The notes beneath the pieces are model-generated. The model did not search any database, was not told the origin of the DNA, and was given only the letters and a program-made list of their open reading frames with translations. Source: Neovahlkampfia damariscottae (lineage: Eukaryota > Heterolobosea > Selenaionea > Neovahlkampfiida > Neovahlkampfiidae). Taken from it: DNA of 64,000 nucleotides. Location of the stretch: the NCBI GenBank assembly GCA_016618085.1, contig JABLTG010000030.1, positions 62,001 to 126,000 on the forward strand, given 5' to 3'. Below, piece after piece: positions 22,122-31,625 of the stretch. The position numbers were made by a program, and so were the translations under genes. Position 1 is the stretch's first letter. Each line of letters opens with the position of its first letter.

Positions 22122-23854
22122 TTAAATTAAATGTTCATCAACTGGGGCCGCTAGAAATGACTGGACAGCTTCATGGCTTAATAATTCGGATTTATCAACA
22201 ATAAATTGTAAATAAACTTGTAATTGGTCATATCTTTTTTTAATATTTTGAGAAGCTTGATTACCAAGAAGTAACTTCAAAAAAAAAGATTAGACTTAAA
22301 AAAAATGCTTACTTTTTCGGGAAAATGTGGAAAAACATAACCTTTCAGTTTTGAAATTTCTTGATGCATTGATAAAAATTCATTGTACCTCTTTTGCACT
22401 TCATAAGTTTCTAAAATAGTTTGTACTTGAATATTATAATAAACTGGTTTTCCATTTTGATAAGAAATAATATTCGCATTGAGAATGATTGGATATTTTT
22501 TTGCGTTTTGTATAATTTCAGTATTTTTTTTTAAATTTTCTTCAAATTTACCAATAGTTGTTTGAAATGCTTTATCATCTTCATGTAATTCTTCAATACT
22601 CTTTCTGTTATTAATTACTGTTTGTGGAACAACTAATTGATTGGATGAAACTCCATTCAATGAATTTTCCTTCAAAAGTTGGAAAATTCTATTGTCTTTT
22701 GAATCAATTAATCTTCTTAATTCCTTATTTTCATATTCCAATTCTGATATTTGATGAAGTGATTTATTCAATTTTTCTTCATATCCAGTTTTTTCCATTT
22801 CCAATTTTTCAGCTTCTTTCAATATTTCTTCTTGTCCAGAATGTGATTGTAAAAAATCAATTTGTTTTTTTAATTCTAAATTTTCTTGATGTAATGCTTG
22901 ATTGGCTAATTCAAGTTCAATATTTTCAGAGACAATTTGATTTTTTTCTTCTTCTTCAAAAGAATCAAAAAAGTCATCATCATCAATTTCTTCAATATTA
23001 TTAAATTTGAGAACATCTTTTTGAGAAAATTTTTTTGACATATGTTTTGTCAATAACATTGAATACCTTTGAACTGCATTTTGTTTTGCTTCTTGCTGAG
23101 AAATAGTTGTAAATGAATAAGGTGATCCTTTAATATGTTGTTCATCAATTCTAACAATCAAATTATGAACTCCTAAAATTTGTTTAATTTTTTTTTTTTG
23201 TTTTTTACCTTCTTCTTCTGGAGAGAAGACAATATCAGTTGTTTGTTTATGAAAATCTATTTTTACATCAACTTTTACATCTTTTGTTGGTCCAGTACAA
23301 ACAACGAAAATATCTTTGTCAATTACATTGGAACCTTCATCATTTTTTAAAAATAATCTGAAAATATTTTCTTGATGTGTTATAATTCTTCTGGCAACAG
23401 CAACTGTACTTTGATCAATATTGATTTCTGAAACAACAGAAACTGAATGTTTATACTCTTCTCCTTTGAAATTTATCAATATCGTATAAACTCCTTTTGA
23501 AATTGGAACAAATTGATATACTCTTTTTTTTTCTTCTTCTGATATTTCGTTAAATAAAATGTTGTTCTCTTTTGGATCTAAAATGGAAAGTTGAAAATCT
23601 TCAGGAAAAGTTTCTTTCAAGTTTATGGTGAACTCTGAAGAATGATTCATTTTAGTGGTTGTATTTCCTTCAATTGAATAAATTTCTTCATTTTGACTTT
23701 TAAAATTGTCTTCTTTGATATTTTCTTCTTGATTTGTAATTCGTATTTCTTCAACCTTTTCTTCTTCTTCTTCTTCACCGAAACCATCAAAACCATCAGG
23801 TTCATCAGTAATTTCTGTTTGTTGATTTGTGTTTTCAACTTCACCTTCAGACAT
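22122..23854 (-). CDS. Filamin-repeat / coiled-coil / PX-domain protein
   Basis: Two exons (intron 22275-22312) encode 564 residues. An acidic N-terminus leads to one or two filamin-type Ig repeats at about 75-255, with the diagnostic end LIVRIDEQHIKGSPYSF. A coiled coil covers about 300-400. A PX domain at about 460-560 has YYNIQVQTILETYEVQKRYNE, then PHFPEK and LQFIVDKSELLSHEAVQSFL. PX domains bind phosphoinositides on endosomes, and filamin repeats bind partner proteins. This combination is not one I know from standard sorting nexins. A CCAAT element lies about 23 bases upstream. Confidence 0.8.
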
Positions 23855-23998
23855 AGTTGCACCAGATGAATTTTATTGGATAAAAAAAAACTGTTTAACT
23901 TTTGTAGTTGAATGAGATTTTTGTTTTTTATTTTGAGATGAACAGATAAACAGGTTAACTCATAAATGTTTAACAAAAAAAAATGAAAAGTTTTGATT

Positions 23999-24397
23999 TT
24001 ATTTTTTTTTCATTTTGTCCATGGACTTTTGTATTTCTGCCAAGGTTATAGATTTCACTTCATCATCAAGTTTTTCTTTTCCCAATTTCGATGTTTTTTC
24101 ATAAATTTCTTCAATTGATGTTTTCTCACCTTCTTCAGCAAGACAATCTAAAAAATTAATAAAACGAAGATATTTTGATATTACCTTTTACATACATTCT
24201 TATATCTTCATACCAACCTATTCATTTGAAAATTAAAAAAAAACTAAATTTCATTCCTAACCATTTTGAAGGAGTTGCATTTTCAATCCTTCTTTTAATT
24301 TATTTAATTCACCTGATTTACGCAAGAACTCACGTATCTTCAATTTCTCATCTTCTTCTTTTTTTTTTCTGTTGCTTTGTTCTTGAAATAAACTCAT
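23999..24397 (-). CDS. ENY2: ENY2/Sus1 (SAGA DUB module, TREX-2)
   Basis: Three exons (introns 24148-24184 and 24218-24261) encode 105 residues, the normal family length. The helical hairpins match ENY2: REFLRKSGELNKLKEGLK, then LLQNGWYEDIRMYVKDC and GKEKLDDEVKSITLAEIQ. ENY2 works in histone H2B deubiquitination and in mRNA export at the nuclear pore. It is divergent from SDA1 and shares one CCAAT box (24438-24442) with it. The yeast orthologue is known for having two introns; here there are also two. Confidence 0.85.
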
Positions 24398-24496
24398 CTA
24401 TTTTATAACGAATTATTGATGCTCTAAAAAATTTGAACCAATCAATATCAGTCTTCGTTACAAAACTGCTTTGATCTCTTTTAGGTTACAAAAACA

Positions 24497-27035
24497 ATGA
24501 CAGATTTAGTTTTATTAAGAGAAAGATGTGCAAAGGATCCATCTGCTTATAAAGATGATTTCATTTCTCAATTGAAACATTTTGAAAGTTCCTTTGAAAT
24601 GATAAGGTAAAAAAAAAAAAAAAAAATTAAAAAAAAAAGTTTAAACCCAGAAGAAAATTCCAAAGGATTTTCCAATTTAGTAGTTTTCATTTCTTCAGTA
24701 AAAAAAAAAAAAAAAGTTTGACTGTTTTTTAGTTGTGCAAACAATACAAAAAAGAAACGGAACATGTTCCAATGAAATTATTAAATTTTATAGAACAACA
24801 TGCAAAAACTGTTTCAACACAAATTAGAGTCAATGTTGTCAATGCTCTTGTTCAATACAGAAAACAATCACTCATCCAACCAAAAGTGTAAGTCAAATTG
24901 TAAAGAATAACAAAAACAGTTTACTACCTGCAATGTTTAAATTATTTAGAATCAATGATAAACAATTAAGAAAAATTGTATACAACTTGATCATTGGTGA
25001 TATCGTGAATATGAATGAAAAGAAAAATGATATTGGAATGAATAGATATCTTCAAAATTTCATGTATCAAATGTTAGATGATCCAAATAGAATTGCTGCA
25101 AAAAAAAGTTTGGATGTTATGATCCAATTATATTACAAAAGAATTTGGAATGATGAAAGAACTGTAAATGTAATTTCATCTGCTTGTTTATCAGCTGATG
25201 CTAATATATCAACTGCAGGATTGAAATTCTTTTTAGGAACTAATGCTGGTGTTGATGACGAAGATGAAATTAATAAAAAGAAATCAGAAGCTAAAGAATC
25301 AAATGCAAAAAAAAAACTTGAAAAAATGAATGGAAATTCAAATGTCTCAAAAAAAACAAAAAAGAAAGAAAGAGCTTACAAAAAAGCAGTCAAACAAGTA
25401 ATTTTGATTTTTCAATTTTTTGACTTTTTTTAGTTACACAAATCAGAAAGAGATAAAGAAAAATATGAAGATATTGAATCAAAAGCTGCTATTGAAATGT
25501 TGAATGATCCACAAACTTTTGCTGAAAAACTTTTCGGAAAATTGAAAAATTCAAATTTTAGATTTGAAGTTAGAATTATGTTAATGGATGTAATTTCTAG
25601 ATGTATTGCTTATCATCAATTGGTTATTTTAAATTTCTATTCATATTTCCAAAAATATCTTGAACCTTATCAAACACGTTAGTTAATATTTTTTATTCAA
25701 TTTTTTTTTTTAGACATTACAAAAATTTTAGCTATTTGTGCACAAGCAGCTCATGAATTAGTTCCTCCTGAATTATTGGAATCTATTGTCATGATTATTG
25801 CAAATAAGTTTGTAAATGACAGATCATCTCCTGAATCTATTTCTGCTGGTTTGAATACTATTCGTGAAATTTGTTCAAGACAACCACGTGTAATGTCAAA
25901 AACCCTTTTAAGTGATTTAACAAGATATATTAAATCAAAAAATAAATATATTGTCCAATCAGCAAGAGGTTTAGTAACTTTATTCAGAGAAATTGATCCT
26001 TTAATGTTAAGAAGAAGAGATAGAGGAAAAGATACAGATTTGACAAATAAAATTCAACCTTTTGGTTCTACTACTTATGATGAAATTGATGGAATTGATT
26101 TGTTGAATGCTTTTAAACAAGGGAAAATTGATCCTGATGAATTGGAAGATATTTCATCTGGATCTGAGGATGAAGATGGTGATTTTATTTCTGATGATGA
26201 TTCAGATGAAGATGGTATTACAATCACGGAAGATGATATTTTGAATTCAAGACAAGGGGATTCAGAAGAAGAAGAAGAAGAAGAAGAAGAAGACGATGAA
26301 AATGATGATATGGCATCTGATGAAGAAGATGAAGGTGTTGATGAAAATGGTGTTGTTTGGAAAATCAAAAAAGTAACAGATTCAGATTCAGATTCAGATG
26401 ATTCAGAATCAGAAGATGATATGATGGGTGGAGAAGATATTCAAAACTCAGAAGATGATGAAGATGATTCAGAAGAAGAGGAAGAAGGATCTGATGATGA
26501 AATCGAAGTTGAAGATGATTTAATGGGAGGAGAAGATATCGAACACTCTGAAGAAGAAGCTTCAGATGAAGATGATTCAGAAGAAGAAGAAGTCAAAGAA
26601 AAACCAAAAGAAAAAACAAAAGAAGAAATTGCTGCAGAAAAAGAGAAATTTTTATCAAGTGAAATTTTAACACAAGAAGATTTTGATTTGATTAAAAAAT
26701 TAAAAAAATTAAAATCGTTAAAAAAAATATCAAAAAAAAATATGAAACCAAGTCAATTTGTAGATTTAGCTGATATTGAATCATCCATCAAAAAAAAAAG
26801 AAAAGATTTAATTGCTGATGGTGAAATGCCAGAAAAAGAAAAATTTAAATGGGAAAGAAGAAAAAAAGAAGCAGGTTCAAAAACAAATTCAGAAAAGAAA
26901 AAAAACAAACCATTTATGATGACAAAACATTCATTTGGTGTTAGAAAAAAAGTTAAAATGGGAACAAATGAAAAAAAATGGAGAAAAGAAAAATCAATGA
27001 AAAAACAAATCAAATTTCAAATCAAACATCATTAA
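24497..27035 (+). CDS. SDAD1: SDA1 ribosome-biogenesis protein
   Basis: Six exons (introns 24607-24639, 24698-24732, 24888-24919, 25398-25433 and 25678-25713) encode 788 residues. The N-terminal domain matches SDA1: RCAKDPSAYKDDFISQLKHF, LQNFMYQMLDDPNRIAAKKS and LDVMIQLYYKRIWNDERTVN. The middle VMSKTLLSDLTRYIKSKNKY is also typical. A long Asp/Glu/Ser acidic region (about 410-540) is followed by a Lys-rich C-terminus. SDA1 is nucleolar and needed for 60S maturation and export. The acidic repeats create spurious antisense frames. The stop shares TTAA (27032-27035) with the convergent NXT gene. Confidence 0.92.
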
Positions 27036-27581
27036 AATTTTTTATCTTTTACCCATCTAAATGTATTACTTGCAACATAATAAACATTTGAATCTTCTGC
27101 TAAAACAAATTGTTCACTGAAAAGTATTTTAGTTGATGAGTCACCTCCATATTCCACATATCCATTAGTCGTTACTAAGATATTCTGAGCTGTTGTTGAA
27201 TTATTCTTTGGTAAGACTTGAAATTTAATTTTTTTTTTTTTTTTTTTACGTAAGCATTGTGCATCAATGGATGTTATTTCATGAGATGTTCCTGGAATTT
27301 GTGTGAAATATCCTTCAATTTCTTTTCCGTTGAATACATATCCATTCCAACGAATAGAACTTGAGTCTTTGAAGTAAAATTTTGCTTTCTTTACGAATAA
27401 GTTTTTTTTTAGTTTACATCTCGGTTTTTGTCGACTGCTGTATAATAGGACTGTATTGAGAATTTTTAATTTTTTTTTTTTTTGAACCTGAATGAAAGAT
27501 TCAGCTCCTAATTTTTTTTTATTAATTTTATTTCAATTTGAATTACCATGATTTATCTGTTCATTTGTCATTGTGGACATG
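27032..27581 (-). CDS. NXT1: NXT/p15 mRNA export cofactor (NTF2-like)
   Basis: Five small exons, including one of 20 nt and one of 33 nt (introns 27217-27249, 27389-27417, 27451-27487 and 27508-27547), encode 136 residues, the usual length. The NTF2-like fold is recognisable: GAESFIQSYYTAVDKNRD, SSSIRWNGYVFNGKEIEGYF, then ILFSEQFVLAED and the final VASNTFRW. NXT1 pairs with TAP/NXF1 for mRNA export. A CCAAT box lies about 45 bases upstream (27630). The stop overlaps the SDA1 stop. Confidence 0.85.
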
Positions 27582-27932
27582 TTTTTTGTTTCGTTTTGTT
27601 ATTTTTTTTAGTTTTGTACAACTGATTTTATTGGTTGAGATAAATTTCTGTTTAAAAGAATCATGGAATCACTTGAAATGATGAAGAAAGTCACCAGTGT
27701 GTTTTTAATTCTAATTGAGGATTTTATTTTCCAATTCTCCGGAACTTCAACACATTGACTTTGTTTGGGCATTGAGATGTTTATTTTTAGAACGAAAAAG
27801 CCGGAAAAAAACGGAGAATAAAATTTAAATTTCCGACTATTAATACTGGCATTCTTCCGAGCAAAACAACAAAACCAAGAACTAAATTTTTTACAAATGG
27901 GTCAAAGCGTGATTGACTCGTCTCATTGGTCA
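27582..27932. other. Divergent spacer between NXT and HRD1
   Basis: No convincing gene is seen in 350 bp. It holds the ATTGG for NXT (27630-27634), a short open frame of 31 codons starting at about 27661, a CCAATTCTCCGG element near 27739, and a perfect AAATTTAAATTT palindrome at 27821-27832 flanked by CCGGAA-like motifs. An in-frame ATG at 27897 would extend HRD1 by 12 codons. Confidence 0.4.
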
Positions 27933-29222
27933 ATGATATCGGCAAGAATCGGAGTTGTTAGTTTACTGATAAGCATCGCTTGTGGTACATATTCATACTG
28001 CACAACAGATGGATCACTTGAAGCTATAATACATGACATCATGAATAACAAAATCTTTGCAGTGGTAAGCAAACGAGCTTTTATTCTAATAAATTTTGCA
28101 GGTACATGGAGGATTTTTCTATGTGTTGCTACTGGTTATAGGTGAAATACTTGCAAGGTTCTTTGTAGGTAAAATCAGAATGGAGGAAAAACAAGTAAGA
28201 AAAAAACGAAAAAAATTAATTCTTAATTTTAGGCTTTGAAGGACAATATGATTTACTACGCGCTTTTTAATTTTGTGTTCATATTTTACGTTCTATCTCC
28301 AAGTACTTTTGAAGAGTCTATTGTTTGGATTTCTTGGTTTACTGTACGAATTTTTATTCTTTTAAATATTTGGATAGATTATTGGATTTTTTAAAATATT
28401 TTCAATTATAACAAGTCAACGAACAAAATATGTATCTAGTGCCGTTATTCAATCAAAATTAGTTCATCAGAAATTAGTTGTTTTAATATTTTTTATTTTA
28501 CTATTTGATATTATAATTGCATCATTTGCTTTTTCAAGTTTTGAAAATGTTGGTATTGCAACAATATTTTTATTAATTTTCAATTGTTGGATTATTTTTC
28601 AAGAAACTCTTTTAACTCTATTTCATTTTTCAATGTTTTTAGTTGATTTTTATTTTGAAGCTGATAATCAATCAAATGTTGATTTCATTTATTATTTTGA
28701 TTTCTTTTTATTATTCATGGGTGATATAACTACCATTTTACATTTTGTTCATATTTGGTATGTACATAATTTTTCATTTTCAATTGTAAAAATAAAAAAA
28801 AAAAACTAAAATTATAAAAAGGTTGATTTTTCATTATTTATGTTATTCAATCGAGTTTTGAACTCTTTAAAAAAAACGATTTCAAAAGCATTTGAATATT
28901 ACAAATTAACATCAATCATTGATATGTCTTATCCAAATGTATCAGAAGATGAATTTGAACCTGATCAAAAATGTACAATCTGTTTAGAATCACTTACAAC
29001 ATCTTCAAAAAAATTAAAATGTTCTCATATTTATCATGCTCATTGTAAGAAGAAACATTTTTAATTATTCACTTTTTTTTTAAAGGTATTAAAAGATGGA
29101 TACAAGATTCTAAGTCGTGTCCTGTTTGTAGATTTGCAATTGAAACAACAACATTTGATCAAATAAATCCATCAATGGCTAGATTTACAAGATTCTTTGA
29201 TATGTTTGATTCAAGAAATTAA
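27933..29222 (+). CDS. SYVN1: HRD1/synoviolin-like ER membrane E3 ubiquitin ligase
   Basis: Six exons (introns 28065-28101, 28195-28232, 28344-28377, 28762-28821 and 29045-29085) encode 359 residues. Several membrane spans fill about 5-240. YKLTSIIDMSYPNVSEDEFE corresponds to the conserved stretch before the RING in HRD1. The RING-H2 at about 291-332 reads CTICLESL, CSHIYHAHC and CPVC. HRD1 forms the retrotranslocation channel and ligase of ERAD. I chose ATG 27933 because an ATTGG lies three bases upstream and the N-terminal length then fits HRD1; ATG 27897 is an alternative. The disordered Pro-rich tail of animal HRD1 is absent. Confidence 0.82.
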
Positions 29223-29246
29223 ATGTAAAATTATTAAAAAAGAAAT

Positions 29247-29751
29247 TTATTTTTCTTTCTTTTTTTCAATATTCCAATCAAATTCTTCATCATCTTTTTT
29301 ATATTTTCTTTTTTCTTGATTCATTTCAATTACTTTAACATTTGATAAACTACCTCCACTGTTGGAAAAATTGGATAATTTTTTTCTTGCATCATCTGCA
29401 AATTTTGAATCTGAATCAATTTCAGAAAATATTTTTAAACAAGTTGGTATTTGATACGCTGAAAATGCTAATGCTCCTGATGTCAAAGAAAAGTAGAGAA
29501 AAATTTTTCTGGAAATATTCTTTTTTGGATATCCTTTTCTTGGTTAGTATAATTATTTTCAATTACCAAATCTTTTCACTGAGAAATGATTAATTATTTT
29601 TCGAATTACCAAATGCGTATCCAAATGCAAAGCCTGGAACTGCTCCAACAAAAGAGGTCATTAATGCTGTTTTGTAACACATATTTATAGCTGATTTTTC
29701 ATCTTTTGATAAATTTTTTGAAGATAAATCTTTCCAATCATCCTCCTTCAT
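29247..29751 (-). CDS. OCIA-domain-like small membrane protein
   Basis: Three exons, the middle one only 12 nt (29567-29578); introns 29534-29566 and 29579-29609. The product has 146 residues. Two hydrophobic helices are joined by a basic linker: CYKTALMTSFVGAVPG, then FGYPKKNISRK and TSGALAFSAYQIPTCLKIF. The order resembles the OCIA domain (a Cys helix, a Gly-rich helix, fG..PK, then a helix ending in a Cys), known from endosomal and mitochondrial proteins. The assignment is tentative. Skipping the 12-nt exon also keeps the frame, so both forms could exist. It shares a CCAAT box with the divergent gene at 29801. Confidence 0.5.
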
Positions 29752-29785
29752 TATTTACAATTGCAAAACACAAAATTATTTTGGA

Positions 29786-29790
29786 CCAAT
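29786..29790. promoter_or_regulatory. Shared CCAAT box of a divergent pair
   Basis: This single pentamer lies 10 bases before ATG 29801 (plus strand) and 34 bases before ATG 29751 (minus strand). It is the only such motif in the 49-bp spacer, so one element probably serves both directions. Confidence 0.5.
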
Positions 29791-29800
29791 TAGAATCAAA

Positions 29801-31573
29801 ATGGAAAAAGAACAAGTTGAAAAAATTTTAACAATTTTAAAGGAAGAAAATTTTAATAACATAAAGAATATATATCAATTTGGTTCTTATTTACATGATT
29901 GTCAAAATGAATTTTCAGACAAAGATTTTATTGTTGTTTTAGATGAAAAAGAAAAATATTTTGATGGAAATAAAACTGTAGAAATTGAAGATTATAATCT
30001 AAATATTTATCATATGATTTTTTTTAAATTTTTAATTCAACAACAATTCCCAGATGCTTTACTTATTTTTTGGTTGCCAAAAAATTTTGTTTTTGAATCA
30101 GAGAAATTAAAATTCAATTTAAACAAAATAAAATTGAAAAATCAGTTCATCTGTGAAGCCAGTTTAAATTGGAATAAATCAATCAAAAATTTTTCAAACA
30201 ACAAAAAAAATTCATTGAAGAATTTAATTCATTGTTTTCGTAAAATTTTTTTTGCATTTCAAATTTTGAATGCTGGAAAGATTTACAATTATCAAGAAGG
30301 AAATGATATTTTTCAATCCATTTTTGAAAATGATAATTTCACATTAAAAAATCAAAATGAAAATTGGAGTTTTTTTGAAAATAAATTCAAAAGAAAATTT
30401 CGTGATTTAATACATGAATTGAAAAATTTTCAAATTAATTGTAAAGAAGATTTGAGTTATTATTTGAAAAAAGAAAATTTGTCACTCCTAGCTCGTGATT
30501 TTTCGGTAAACATTGAAGAGTCTTTGATTGATGACAATTTGAAGTATATTTCATTTGATGAAGATACTTCAATTGAAATTAAGGGGATTGATGATATAAG
30601 AGAATCTATTTTTGATATTGTTGACGAAAAAATTATTTTCAAATTTTTCCATTTTTCAAAAAAACCAAAGAATATTGAGCAAATTTACAAAAATGAAGAT
30701 GGTGTTTTAATTGGATTATTTTATTACAATAAAAAATGGAATATTTTAATCCAAGATCAAATTAGTTACAAAGAGAATTTTAAAATACGAAAACAGAATA
30801 CAAAATATAAACGAACTTTAAAACATCATTCAAATCTGGAAAAATTGTTTTGGAAATTATTCAATGAGCACCAATATTCATTGAGTGATTTACCAATAAG
30901 TTATACATTCACGTTTGAAATGAATTTGAAAAATGATCATCACATTGTCCAACACTCAGAATATTCATTACATCTTCTCCAAGTCTGTGATGACAATTCA
31001 CCAATAGATCTATTTCAAGCCTCAAAGAAATATGGGTTTCACTCATTGAAACCCATGGATATATATTATACAGAATTGATGAAGGATTTGTATTTATTAG
31101 ATTGTATGAAATTGAAAGGATTATTTTTGTTGAATGAAAATTACCAACGATTTGAAATTGAACTTCCACATTTCAACATGGTAGAAAAATTGAAAAATTA
31201 TGAATTGTATGATGAGAATTCAATTGAAAAATTTTTCTTAAATTTGTCAAAAATGAATGTAAATGAAAATTTTTTGAAGTTCAATCCTTGGTCAAATTTC
31301 TCTTCAGACTATCTTGAAACTAAGAAAAAAGTGATGAAAGTGAAGAATTCAATTGAATGTATTTATAAATCTATTGAGGATGAATGTCCCATAGAGTTCG
31401 GAAGGAAAGCGAAACAATTCAAATTTTATTATCTACTATTTGATATTCGTAATTTAAATGGTGACATTAATGAATATTTCAGAGTGATTCATTTGAAAAA
31501 ACTTCAAAAAATCATAAAGGAGATGGAAAATTATGAAAAATTAGACATGTCCAATTCAGGTCAAACAAAATAA
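29801..31573 (+). CDS. Nucleotidyltransferase fused to degenerate T4-Rnl1-like domain
   Basis: Single exon, 590 residues. At the N-terminus FGSYLHDCQNEFSDKDFIVV has the GS and DxD of a pol-beta-type nucleotidyltransferase, and DYNLNIY could supply the third acid. From about 290 on, the protein follows the T4 RNA ligase 1 fold: KNEDGVLIGLFYYNKKWNIL at motif I, SYTFTFEMNLKNDHHIV at motif III, KGLFLLNENYQ at motif IV and RFEIELPHF at motif V. The catalytic Lys of KxDG seems replaced (NEDG), EG of motif IV is KG, and KxK of motif V is ExE. So the ligase half looks inactive while the transferase half looks active. The fold call rests on motif spacing and recalled patterns. Confidence 0.6.
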   Translation: MEKEQVEKILTILKEENFNNIKNIYQFGSYLHDCQNEFSDKDFIVVLDEKEKYFDGNKTVEIEDYNLNIYHMIFFKFLIQQQFPDALLIFWLPKNFVFESEKLKFNLNKIKLKNQFICEASLNWNKSIKNFSNNKKNSLKNLIHCFRKIFFAFQILNAGKIYNYQEGNDIFQSIFENDNFTLKNQNENWSFFENKFKRKFRDLIHELKNFQINCKEDLSYYLKKENLSLLARDFSVNIEESLIDDNLKYISFDEDTSIEIKGIDDIRESIFDIVDEKIIFKFFHFSKKPKNIEQIYKNEDGVLIGLFYYNKKWNILIQDQISYKENFKIRKQNTKYKRTLKHHSNLEKLFWKLFNEHQYSLSDLPISYTFTFEMNLKNDHHIVQHSEYSLHLLQVCDDNSPIDLFQASKKYGFHSLKPMDIYYTELMKDLYLLDCMKLKGLFLLNENYQRFEIELPHFNMVEKLKNYELYDENSIEKFFLNLSKMNVNENFLKFNPWSNFSSDYLETKKKVMKVKNSIECIYKSIEDECPIEFGRKAKQFKFYYLLFDIRNLNGDINEYFRVIHLKKLQKIIKEMENYEKLDMSNSGQTK

Positions 31574-31625
31574 AATAAAATGAAAATTATTGGTTAAAAA
31601 AAAATTGACCAATCTTATCAATCTC

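Noticed and set aside
27660-27760. Second C/D snoRNA near AUGAUGA at about 27672
   Set aside because: No CUGA D box follows at a sensible distance and no terminal stem is visible.
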